64,000 bases of DNA from Caenorhabditis elegans. Taxonomy: Eukaryota; Nematoda; Chromadorea; Rhabditida; Rhabditidae. The position numbers were made by a program, and so were the translations under genes. Below, piece by piece: positions 26,901 through 38,766 of this stretch. A model generated the notes under the pieces. It was not told the origin of the DNA and did not search any database. It saw nothing but the letters and a program-made list of their open reading frames with translations. Within the stretch, counting starts at the first letter, position 1, and every line of letters starts with the position of its first letter. The stretch covers positions 4,898,001 to 4,962,000 of the forward strand of contig NC_003284.9 of NCBI RefSeq assembly GCF_000002985.6, in the 5' to 3' direction.

Positions 26901-29900
26901 CACTTTGAAAGTAGACTAACGGTTTGGGGTATTTTTTTTTGACCGTACCCTGAAAATGCGCAAAATGACAATATTTTCTTGGAAGATCTGAATTTTTCCT
27001 CAGAATGTTTTTTTCAGAAAATTTTAATTTCCCGCGATTTTTGATAAAGTGATTTTGTGAACTGTTATTGTGCAAATCGTTTATTTGAGCACTACCGCAA
27101 ACCATTCGTCCTTTTTTGAGTAAATTTTAAAAAAAAACTCTATTTGAAGATCTTATTATAGGTTTTCTTGCGTTCTCTATTCTCTAACTAAACAATTTAA
27201 GTTTTTTTTTTGAAAATCTTTTTTTTGACAAATCTTCCAAATATTTGCATTGAAATAACGATATACAAAGAACGAAACTAAACAAGAAACCAACACTTCT
27301 AGACTATTTTCAAATTCAACTAACCATCTTCAATAGCACCACTGGCAGCAGAAGTTGAACGATTTGGGTGTGGGCTCTCAACAGCTTCATCTTCATCATC
27401 TTCAACTTTTGAAAGAGCCTGACGCAGTGGCTCCATTTCCTGATCACGAATTTCATTGAGATCAACCATTGGAAGTGGACGGTATAGGTATCCATAGAAA
27501 ACACAAGAGAAAATCATTACAGCGAGAACCCAGATGGTTTTTTGCCATCCCAGATCTCAAAAATATTTAAAATTAAAAATAGTTCTGAATCACGGGCACT
27601 TACTAGCTATACAAACTTGGCAAATCAGTGGCACCAAGAATGTTCCTACTCCTGATCCTGCAACTGAAATTCCAGTGGCCATAGCTCTTTTCGAATCGAA
27701 GTAAAATCCAACGACGACTATAGCCGGGAGGTAGATCATACCAAATCCAAGACCTCCCATCACTCCGTAAATCAACATAAATACATAAATATTTGGAGAT
27801 GCTGGTGCAATCATAAATGCTATTCCAGAGATCAATCCTCCCGCCATAACTACATAACGCTGTTCATATTTGTTGCAAAGTGCACTGACTAGTGGCCCAA
27901 CAAGTAAGTAAGTTCCAATAATAAGTGACCCGATGAAAACGGTCAGTCCGTCCGATTCCTGAAATTCTCTTCTATTGTTTTCAGCGTACTAAAAAAAAGT
28001 TACCTGATAGCGCTCTTTGTAAGATTGTTTGAATTCTGAGAATGCAGTAGAAATACCGTCAACCACGAGATTTGACATAAAAGCAGCAAATACAATAACC
28101 CATCCATAACCTCCATCGGGGGCCTGAGGCACTAATAGTGGTTCCACTGAAAATCATAATTTCAATACTCTTTAATTTCTAAAACTCTTTTTTAGGTAAT
28201 AACAATCATGGGAAACATTTTAAAAATAAACCGCATGACTTTCGAGACATTTCTTGTTTTTGAAAATTAGCACACATTTCAAATTTTCACAGAAATTTGA
28301 GTACTTGTGTATTATATGCCTTTATTTTAAAATTAAATTGATATTTTATTCAAATATCTTTTCAAATTAAACGTGATATAGAGTCTTACTCCATAGGCTC
28401 AGAAATGGTTGTTTCCTAAAATTTTCTATAATAAAATAAATAATATTTCCACACGTTTATATTTTTCATAACTTGAAAAATTACTTTTAGAATTAGGGAA
28501 TGTAATGCTGTTAGAAGTTTGAATAAAAATTTTTAAAAGTTTTTAGAAAAACTTTACAACGTTATTTTTTTATTTTAGCTCTGCGATACATTTGTCGTAT
28601 GAGATGCAGATAGTTCTACTTAAATAATTTTGTCATTAAAACTTTTTTCATAAAAACTCGGTTAGAATGTACTCACAAAATATCCACCGCTTCAATCATT
28701 TTTTTAAATTGAAGTTGATGAAAATTTTGTCAGAAAAGGATTATGGTCAAAAATAGTTTTAAAACTCGGTTTGTTAAGAAAATTTGGCAAATTAAAATAA
28801 AATTTGAAAGTCAGAAAACTGTCAAACCTTGCTGAACACCCATGTTGATTGAATACTGTGACGAGTAGTTGGTGAGCTGTCCGTCGTTGAGCGAACCAAT
28901 ATCCTGATCGTCTTCTTCGAAGTTGGACTCTCCTAAACGTGACAGAGATTAGCAAACAATGAATTCACGCATCTGATGCTAGGACGCTTCAATGACGATT
29001 AATCATTTTGTGTTATCAAAATACAATATCTATTGCTGCTTTGCAGACACCCGCCGCGCCGTGAAACACAGTTTCACACTCAACACCTAACAATGGACAG
29101 ATATAATGGATAGGGGAGGAGGAGTAAGTTAAGATGGAGGTGGTGTTAAGAGGTGACGATAAAAACCCAAAAGTGTAGAAAAAATGTATGGCATTGAATA
29201 GTGGATGATGGATGGATTTTCCTACTTTCTGAATATTCGACTATTCGTGATTGAATAAGACCGATTTGTGGCTAATTGATTGTCATGTTCTACCCTAAAA
29301 ATTGAAGAAGTGGAGAGTACTAGGAACAATTTTAAATTATCAGTTTTTTCGACGTTACCCGCCTACAGTTTTACAATCCTTGTCTGAAATTCACGAGCTG
29401 ATAAATGGTGCCAATGTGGCGCGGTGGTCCTGGAGAAGAGAAAGTGCAAACTATGATAAGGTCGGGGTCTCATCTATTGGTAAAAAAGAGAGTATTTTGG
29501 ATTGTTGTGTTGAGCATTGGGAATGTGTAATGGGACACATGGAAACAAGAAAACAAAAACAACTGGCAGCTGGACGTAACTTGGCAGAATTGATTTGTTC
29601 AGCTGATCTCTTCAGTTTGATGATAGCCGCTGGGCAGCTGGCAAGGAGGTAAGCCCAAGGATGGTGAGTAGTATCGAATGAAAAAGAACAAAATGTGTTC
29701 AGCACGCCGTCGTCGCCTTTAGTACACAATTTAAGACATTAAGCCGCTTGAAAAGTGTTGAAAATTTGTAGGAATCAGTTGATTTTCACACTTAAACATT
29801 CAGTGTTACTTTTTTTCTTCCCACCCTTCTTTGCAACAAGGGGGAGGGTGAGAAATGATGAGAGAGATCTCTGACACTTTGTAATTTTTTGTTCGGAATC

Positions 29901-31751
29901 CAAGAAAAAATTCGAAGAAGACTTGCGTTGCGTTTTTAAATAGAAAAAGAAATAATAGAAAAACTAAAAAACTTGTTTTGTTTTTTCGGAAACAATTCAA
30001 AAAACGTGACGTGTTTATGAAACGTGACAGATCAAAAGTTAGAACAATTATTGATCACTAACTAATTCGCTTCTCGAGTTTCAGTTTCAACGAAATTTGG
30101 GAAGCAAATGTTTATTTGTTCATTTGGCTGATAATTTTTCGCACAAAAAAGTAACAAGTAGAATGCTGAACAACGAAATGAAGTATATAACATAAATAGG
30201 GATGATACTCTCTGATAATAAAATTAAATACGCTTTGTTGTACAGCCATCAAAATTTTCCGACTTCTTTGTGAAAGACAGGAGGAGCAGGAGCAAGCTTA
30301 TCATTAGTGTTTCATCGAGCACATACTATCATTCCACAATTAGGAGTCTAATTTGACAGCCGAGAACAAAAAAGAACTATCAAGTGGTCAGGTGTTGAAT
30401 TGGCAGGTCAAAAATGTTGAAAGTGTAATAATCTAGCAGAAAGTTCTCCACACATAAGGACAATTCCTGAAGTACGGAGGGGTCTCTGGTCAAAGTTTTT
30501 GTTTCCAACTCACTGCCCTTTGTGGTATTTCGAATCATGACAATGTGGAATCTTCTAATTTTAGAGTATTCTTTCACCTCAATCGTCTTATTCACACTAA
30601 ATTTTGTGATAAGCCGGGATTATTCACGAAATCAAGTGTTTCAGTGCAAACTTCACCGACACCAAGAGTTGATAGCGTGATGTGCTGCAGATAATTCCGC
30701 AACGAATGCGAAAATTGGAATAGATCGAAAGATGGAACGAAGATTTTGAGTTATTTTAGGACGCTCAAACCATAGCGAGATTTTTTTTGGAAAAATAAAC
30801 TATATGCACCTTAAATCATTGGTGTTCAATAATAATAGAAAAAATAAGATAAGTTAGTAACTTGCAAAAATTGGCTGTTACTAAAATAAGAATTGTGAAA
30901 ACTTTGAAAAGCTTCATAATTTATAAAAAATTTCAGTAAATACTTCTATTATTTTTTGAAAAGTTTAGAGCAAAGACTTTTCTTTAAATTAAAACCCCGT
31001 TTTGTAAAAATGTTAAAACGTTTTCCTTTGATATTTAATGTTTCACAGTTTACCATCTTCAAACCACGTTCATTTTCCGTGCGGCATTTCTATTTTTCAG
31101 GATTTCCCTGTACTTTTATGTCTGTGTTTTTGAAAAACTCTTTCTAGTGAAAGAATAAATACATTAAACACTTATTTTCAAATACAAAAAATTAAAATTA
31201 AAAACAACTGTTTTCTATCAAAAATGCGTCGAAATGTATAACTAATTTTTTTTAATTGACATGGCAGAAAAACTAATTTTTGAAGGATCATTGTGAGTCT
31301 AAGATTACTAGATTTCAGTAACAAAATTTGAAATTTTATTTAGAATTTTATGGAAATTGTTGATTATTGTAACAAAAATTATAATTGAATACTTCTAGTA
31401 ATTTAACCTGCTTCTCTGTATATTGATTAGTATCTTCAACATATTTTCTCATTGTCATTTTACGTCAATATCACTTTTTCAAAATGTTCAACTAATTAAA
31501 GACAATGACCAACTGCACTTCCTGTTGCTTTCTGTGAATTACTTTTTTTTCCATTTCTTCAACTAATTTTCTATGAGTCATTGGCTTTTTTTTCAAGTAT
31601 CCATCATGTGTTTTTTTTTAGAACTCTGCCCGTTTTTCTTCTCATAGCTAAGCAGAAATGCTATGAATAACTTACCATTTCTTTCAGATTTTAATGATTT
31701 CGTTGGTGATGTCGGTTGACTGCTCCTGTTGGGATCCGGCCCGTCTGTCAT
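23973..31751 (-). CDS. pes-22: Monocarboxylate-transporter-like MFS protein
   Basis: Thirteen exons: 31751-31676, 28932-28828, 28146-28004, 27958-27604, 27555-27325, 26794-26502, 26452-26199, 25754-25528, 25475-25314, 25230-25105, 25055-24930, 24841-24707, 24088-23973; 2349 nt, 782 aa, in phase throughout. It shows the SLC16/MCT signature [10 protein letters not shown] at about 70-79 in TM1 and the conserved TM4-5 block ([19 protein letters not shown], then [10 protein letters not shown]). The second half carries [10 protein letters not shown] (about 562-571), an MFS loop motif. Twelve membrane helices are split by a long acidic/Ser-rich cytoplasmic loop (about 255-485). A predicted coiled-coil C-terminus (about 700-770) ends DKLMFY. 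Proton-linked transport of monocarboxylates or related solutes is the family role; the substrate is unknown. The long loop and coiled coil are unusual for the family. One acceptor (27555) ends in GAG. The symbol is from memory of the region. Confidence 0.88.
28933..31675 (-). other. Large first coding intron of pes-22
   Basis: 2.7 kb. A GC-elevated segment at about 29040-29720 stands out from the AT-rich surroundings and contains three CAGCTG E-boxes (29567, 29600, 29635). Both strands have open frames here, but none has a convincing splice context, so I treat it as candidate regulatory DNA or an internal promoter. Confidence 0.45.
29567..29640. promoter_or_regulatory. Cluster of three CAGCTG E-boxes
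   Basis: Palindromic CAGCTG occurs at 29567-29572, 29600-29605 and 29635-29640, spaced 33 and 35 bp apart, inside the GC-elevated part of the pes-22 intron. This is a binding site class for basic helix-loop-helix factors. Function is inferred from sequence only. Confidence 0.4.
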
Positions 31752-34700
31752 GGCTATCTGAAAAAAAACCAAATTTATTTTAGATGCAAAAACAAGTAGA
31801 AAACATATAAATTTATTGCGTAGAAAAAAAAATAGAAAATTGACGGCTTCACATTGATAGATGTTCAAAAAAATTAATAGTGGTTTTTATGTTTCTGCCC
31901 ACGCAAAAATTATTTAATTATTTTCATGAGTTTCGAAGTTAAAACCCAAGGGTAGAAAAAGGGAACAATTACGCAAAGTAAAATATTAGTTTTCAAAATA
32001 CTATACGCACTTGTAATTACTCAAACAACTCAAACAAAAAACAAAAATGTTGCAATTGTATGTGAGAAGACATAGGCAAAAACGGAAGCGTGGGATTTGG
32101 TCATGACCAAAGGTGTACGAAAAGACCACCGACCGAAGAAAACTTGGGTAACATAATACGAGCTCGGTGGCAAAGAAAAACGAAGAAATGAAAGTTGTCT
32201 AGTAATTTTTGGTTGTACACAAAGAGTTTAAAGAAATTTACATAGCTCATATTCATTAACACATGATTGGTAATTTTGACTTAAAAATTTTATTTGCAAC
32301 CAGAGCGTTACTAAAATTATTCAGTCTTGATTTTTTGTAAAGGTTTTCATTTAACTTTTGTTGAAGTATTTGAAAAAAAAAGTTGTTAATAGGCAACGTT
32401 ATAACAATATTAATTGTTACTTTTCACATTATTCACATTTTTTGGATTTTCCGTAGCAAATCGAATATTTATCACAATTTGGGAGAAATACATGAATGCT
32501 AATTATGTTTCTATTTCAAAAAATGTGTTGTTCAGTGTGGGTTATTATGGCATTGTGCATTTTTACAAAATTTGACAAAAACAATTTGTTATTCTTTTTA
32601 AAAAAATTTCATACTTTACAACAACACAGTTTCCCATAAGTAGAATAAAATTAATACGAGTCGAAAGACGTTGTAAATTTTGACCCTGAAGTTTTTCAAT
32701 AATTTTAAATTTCAAAACACTTTTAGAATTTTAGGTCTTTTTTAGGGAAATTTTTTAAAAATAATTTCTACAATTCTGCTCAAAGACCTTTAATGGTCCT
32801 TTTATATAAAACTTCTGCTAATGAATCAAATATTGGACTTTTTGGGTTTAAGAAAATTGTGGACGATTGCAATATTGGCCCAAGACCAATGATCTTTCGA
32901 GAAAGCAAAATTTGGATGCGTTAAAATTGAATTGTCTATGCATCACGCATCTTTTCACCATTACCAAACAACAAAAACACAAAACTTTGGAGTAGGAGAT
33001 AGGTAGTTGCAATATAGGATCAGGAATTCTAAATACTAAATACAAAATGAAATCATGAAAAGAAAACAGTACAAAGATTGCACATGAAGTTAGGGTAAAG
33101 CACGTCAAATCTTTAAAGTCAACAAAAACAGCATGGTCAAATCACGCTTCTTAGGCGTCAGTTGAAATACGAGATAATATTGACAAATTTTTGAGAAGCA
33201 ACAGTAGCAATATGTGCAGTTTTGTTTGCATGCGGAATACGTCAATGATGACATATGACAACAATATTCAATGATAGCTTTTTATAGGTGGAGTCGATTG
33301 AGGACCGACTATAAAACTAAAAAATTATAAATTTATAACATTTTTACAGTTACATCAGTAGAGTTATGCAATTGCGTTTCATTTTTCATTATATAAGACA
33401 AAATTGTCAATTGATGCCACTCATTAAAATTTTCAAGATACTAGTGAAAAATGATTAATATGCTTTCGATTCTAAAAATCCATTTATTCGATGAAAAACC
33501 GTAATTTGAATATTGAAAGAAAAAATAGTAAATATGCATACAAAAAAACGATGAAGATGACACGAAGGCTTTGATTCAATTTTTGAAACTAATTTTTTTA
33601 ATTTTTTTACTAATTTGATTGGAAATATATTGTACGCCCTGTAAAATTCAAAAAAGGTAATATCAAAAACTACCAAAACTTAGTTGAACCTGATAAAACA
33701 GTTGCCATAGTGTGTGAAAAGTTGTCAAACTTGGCAGGGAAAATGCAGCAGATTTCGGAACATAGATGTTTAGTTGTAATATAAAAATACAGCTTTTATA
33801 AATTAAAAAAAATCTATATTTTTCTAAAAAGTTTAAGATATAATTTAAACACAGACTGTTGTCAAAACTTCAAAAAAATAAATTTCCAATGAGCGATAAA
33901 TTGGGGGTTACAAAATTTTAATAGCTCCGCTTGGCAGAGGAAACTCCGAAAAATTCCGAAAGCAAGCTGCGCACCGAAAGTTTGTAAAGCAGACTGGCAC
34001 CTGCACAAATTGCGTGATTCATACACGCCATCCCCCTCCGAAATTGTTATGAAACTTTTCTTTGTCTGCGCGGTTAGATGTGCATTTGCAAACGCTTATG
34101 CAACATAATTTTCAAATCTGCGTACGCTATTTAAATATTACATTCTCATTCGATTCAAAACAAAAAAAAAACCGAAAAGCGAAAAATTGGGGACAAATCC
34201 AATAAAGTTGGTTTCTGGTTCAAATTCGACCACAAAATCTTGAGCCACAAAATCTCATTTGTCGCTGGAAACCGATGCCAGAAAAGGGCATGCCCCGCTT
34301 TTTGCGTTTTTCTCCGGTTTTAGCAATTTGGAAGCTGAATAGTCGATTGCAAGGAAAACCGAAAAACAGAGAAAAGTGAATGGATTTTTTAGTGAAAAAC
34401 ACGAGAATATTGCATGTGTTTGTTGGATCAGAGATTTTCAGAAAAAAAAAATAAAAACACGTAGAGTTTCCAAAAATTCAGTCAACCAAGCCAAATACTT
34501 GAAGCATCGGTAAATGTTTAATAACTTCTTAAAACTTCACAAAAAGTGAGAAAGGTTGAAATATTTTTGAACTCCCGCGGAAATGTTTTTTTCTGTATAT
34601 AACTCAGGCTTTCTAGTTTTTATTTTTGGACCATTATTATAGAAAAAAAATTTTCCAATTGGAAAAGTACTATCCACTTTTTAAAATTTAAATTCTAATA

Positions 34701-34849
34701 AATTTTTTTCTAATTTTAGGGCAAAAGACATACAGTCACTACTAAAATAAACGTGTACTAAAGAAAGAAGAATATGTATTCAATCTAGAATTAAATAGTT
34801 AGAATAAATGGCTAGAAAAAATGCCCAAAAGAGCCTTTGCTAGCTATTA

Positions 34850-35330
34850 TTATTGTTGAGACCACTCGTAACGAAAAATTGTGCGAACGAAGCTTTGGAA
34901 GTAATGCGTTCAATTGTGAAGCAGCATTTTCAAATGTGAAAAGGGACGGAGAGAGAGAGAGGGGAGGAGGTTGGAGAAGTAGAGGGTGAAACTTGCCAAG
35001 ATATAAGCACATTTCAAAATTCGCACTGACCACTGCCTTCGAACGTCCCACCCGCCCGCTCCCCCCTTTTCCGTGACACTCTTTCACTCTTCTACATGAA
35101 ACATTTGGACTGCGCGAAAGAAAGATAATGGAGAATGAGAGCAAAAGAGCCCCTTCTCTGCCTCATCTAGCGCCATTATTCCGTTGGCTCTCCGACTGTC
35201 TCGTCCAACTCTCTCTCTCTCACGGGCTCCCTCTCTCTAGTTCTTCGTCCATGTCTACTGCAGTTGAACATCGATTGCATGTGGCGCCCAACGACACCCC
35301 CCACTATTTCTTCAGTTGACACTTTTTCCA
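34850..35330. promoter_or_regulatory. CT-rich promoter-like island upstream of pes-22
   Basis: A GC-elevated segment with GAGAGAGAGAG/CTCTCTCTCT runs on both strands and a CCCGCCCGCTCCCCCC patch, between AT-rich flanks, 3 kb upstream of the pes-22 start codon. The pes-22 ATG exon is preceded by TTTTTTCAG, so an upstream noncoding exon could start here; trans-splicing is the alternative. Confidence 0.4.
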
Positions 35331-37357
35331 AAGCTCGCAGTGGATGTTTGTTTATTGTCAAACTGTAATTGTAATTGAGAACAATGTTAATGTATGCTCG
35401 TCTATGTGAAAAGCAAATGGGAAAATTGAAAAGTTTATATTGGTGGATTCAACTTTGAAATGCGAACATGAACTCTAAACATTTTGATCAACTAACTAAA
35501 TGACCCTGGAGTTTTGGACGAAAACAACAAAAAAGATTCAACTTATAAATATTGGTATTCAAATAAAGTGATAATAAATATCGTCGCTCAACAAAAACAG
35601 ATTGCATTTTTTTTTCAATTTTGCTAACTAATTTTCGAATGGAACGGTTCTTCTCGATTTTTTGTGATTTTATTGTAGACTTGACATTTTAAAAAACCAA
35701 TCAAAAGTCAGTAAAATATTATACTAAAACGGAAATTTCAGGAAACAAAAAAAAGTTTCAAATTAGAACTATTGTTTGGAAAATTGGTGGCCCAGACACT
35801 GTAGAACACAAATTTTTGCACAATTGTGGTCCCCATGATAATTGACCTACTGTAGATATATATACTTACAAAATTACTGATTACCTGGAATGAAAAAAAA
35901 AATGAAAAAAGCAGGAATTTTGGCAAATTGCCAAAAAATTTTCTTAACGCCACAATATATTTATGATTAAATTTCAGGTAAACAAAAACCGCTTAAAATA
36001 AAACCAAAAAATATCGGGTAAGAATCTCAACATCTGGTTTTAAGAAATATCCACAGGGAGCATCGTATGAATCCAATTCGTCCTAGGATTATATACGGTT
36101 TTTAAGAACGAGATTGAGAAAAGAACACATTTTGAAAAGTGGATATAGAGGGTTAGAAAGCTTGTGGGCGGATGTGCAGAATTAGCTGATGGTCTTTGAT
36201 TTAAGATCCGATGAAAAAACTGAAATGTTATGGCTAGGATTTTTCTATAGATTGAAAAAGGATATAGAACAAATTGCAGTTCTTTGAAAAATTACGATAA
36301 TTTTGTGGGGAAGTTTTCAAATTTTCTTCCCGAGTCTTATATTAAAAATTTAAAATAATTGAAATATGTACGCACTTTACTAAAAAATCAGAAATGCTAT
36401 AACGATAATCATAAGAAAAAAGTGAAGTTTTTTATTCTGTGTAGAAACTTTTGGAAAGAAAACAAATCGGGAAAACAACATTTTGAGAAAAATGATATCC
36501 GAGAAGAAAATAGATCAAGTAGCCGAGTGCTTGCTGTTTGAAATTTGAACGGCAATCAAGACAGGTCAACAACAATATGTTATTCAAGGTTAGAAATAAG
36601 ATACTGTTTTACAGTTTATACATTGCACCAGTGCGCCTAGACGGTTCGGTTTTAATGCCACTGATTCATTTTTCAGAACATTTTTCAGAGCATTTATCAT
36701 GAAAAAAAAATATTTAAATTATGGTCTTTTATTTGAATTCAGGTTAAAAAATTTTTTTGAGACTTTGGTAGAACGTTGTGAGAAATAATATAAGTTTACA
36801 GTTAGTTATTGATCAATTGTTTGCACTTCGAATAACTATTTTTCTGTTAATCAATTGTTTTAACTTTTTTTTTACTGGTTTCTGATGACCTCATTTCACT
36901 TTCAGCCAATCGAATACGCTCTGTCGCTATTTCTCTGACGAAACAGAAACATTCAAAATATCATACTCAAGAGAAGATAAAAAAAAACCTACAATTATGC
37001 AAGCTATCATTCCACCAGCATAAAACATAAAGATGATCATTGTTATATTGATTAAACGCCGAATAGCAATATTTTTAACATGCAATAAATCAAGAAATAA
37101 ATTTCAAGTTGAGGATCCTCAAAGATGTTTTATATATTTCTTTGAAACGTTAAAAAAATTTAGCAAGCTGCGAAACGGAAAAATCAAAAACCTCAGCTTT
37201 ATTTAGCAATATTTCCAAAAAACTTTTAATAAATGTCTTTTCGAAATTTCGTATCTTTGAACTATTCACGGCGTTCCGAGCAATTTTGCTTTTCCACCTT
37301 CAAACTGATCGACAAACCCGCAATTGAAGTACCAAACAATTGAACTTCATATATATA

Positions 37358-38188
37358 CAGTGCCGGCCAAAAATGTATCCAATTTTCGATTTTTGATAAA
37401 TTTACAAATTTTTCAAACGAAATTTTTCAAACGCACAAATAAAAACTGGGCATGCTATCGAAAAAAGTTCAACTAATGAAGTATTGTCCATAATTACGTC
37501 TACTTGTATTCAATTGTTTAAGTTGTTTACCAGTGTCATGACAAGAAATACAGCGGCCGACATCTCGTGATCCCGTTTTTGACAACTTTTACTGATTCGC
37601 CCGTATCTCAAAAACTAATTTATTCTGGAAATGTTTTTAAAGTAAAATAGTCCGCATACTACTTGCAATCAAATCAGGTTACTTACTTCGAATATATTTT
37701 TTCGAGCATTTTTGATTACAAATGTAAAATCACAATTAAGCTACACGATATCAAGATTTAAGGAAAAAATTCATCACTTGCGAGAAATGCTCTAATTGTG
37801 GTCGTACATTATTAAAGTTTAATCTCTCATGACTTTTTTTGCTGGGTTTTTCAGAACAAAGGTAATAGATACCAATGATGGCAAGTAGTATAAAGATTAT
37901 TTTACTTTAAAAACATTTCCAGAAAAAATTAGTTTTCGAGATACGGGCGAATCAGTAAAAGTTGTCAAAAACGGGCTCACGAGATGTCGGCCACTGTATA
38001 TCTTGTCATGACACTGGTAAACAATTTAAACAATTGAATACAAGTAGACGTAATTATGGACAATACTTCATTAGTTGAACTTTTTTTCGATAGCATGTCC
38101 AGTTTTTAAGTTGTGCTCGTTTGAAAAATTTGTAAATTTATCAAAAATCGTAAACTGGATATATTTTATATATTTTCGGCCGGCACTG
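37358..38188. mobile_element. Palindromic Tc1/mariner-type fold-back element (MITE)
   Basis: An 831-bp element bounded by CAGTGCCGGCC at 37358 and its reverse complement ending at 38188, with TA on each side (37356-37357 and 38189-38190) as expected for Tc1/mariner target duplication. The two arms, about 37358-37670 and 37877-38188, are imperfect reverse complements over roughly 310 bp, leaving a loop of about 206 bp. The end resembles the Tc1 terminus (CAGTGCTGGCC). No transposase frame is present, so it is nonautonomous. Confidence 0.9.
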
Positions 38189-38404
38189 TATTGTGTTATT
38201 CAAAAAAATGGAGGGCAATTGCATTATTGTCAATAATTTTTCTGCTGAAAACACAAACTGATGCTTCACAAAGTATGCATTACAACAAATGAGGTGCAAA
38301 CTGTAAAGCCAAAAAAAATGGCACCAGGAGATAAGCCAAAAAAAAAGACACCAAGACGTAATCTGTAGTTTTGAAACCGTTTACAGGGTTTTCGAATAGT
38401 TTTT

Positions 38405-38766
38405 GTTTACCTGAATAATGTAAACGATCATTCGAAATTTTATTTTTCAGTGGTTAAGGATTCATAATCTTTTCAAGTCAATCGGCGTAAAATGATAAAA
38501 AAAACATTTAAATGTGAGGTCAAGTAATTTGCCTGTAAGTACATATTGTGTTAATAGGATGTGATTTTTTCCCTTTATTCCTTGATTTTGGAGCAATTTT
38601 CATTTACCTGAATAATGCAAACAATTTTCTGAATCTTTTCGTAATCTTTTTCAGAAAAAGTAAATCTTTTTCAGGAATCAGCATATAATAAAAAAACAAC
38701 ATTTTAAAAATGCGGTCAAATAGCTTGCCTGTTTGAAGTGCCAGTGTTAATAGGATGTGATTTTTC
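38405..38766. repeat. Direct duplication of a ~165-bp unit
   Basis: TTTACCTGAATAATG begins at 38405 and again at 38603. Both copies end with GTTAATAGGATGTGATTTTT (near 38570 and 38766). The intervening sequence is similar but diverged by small indels. The spacing is about 198 bp. It lies 215 bp beyond the fold-back element. Confidence 0.75.

Noticed and set aside
29302..29652. 116-codon plus-strand frame in the pes-22 intron.
   Set aside because: No domain, overlapping frames open on both strands, no splice partner; better explained by the GC-elevated island.
34216..34230. GGTTCAAATTCGACC, resembling a tRNA B box.
   Set aside because: No matching A box, acceptor stem or cloverleaf upstream.
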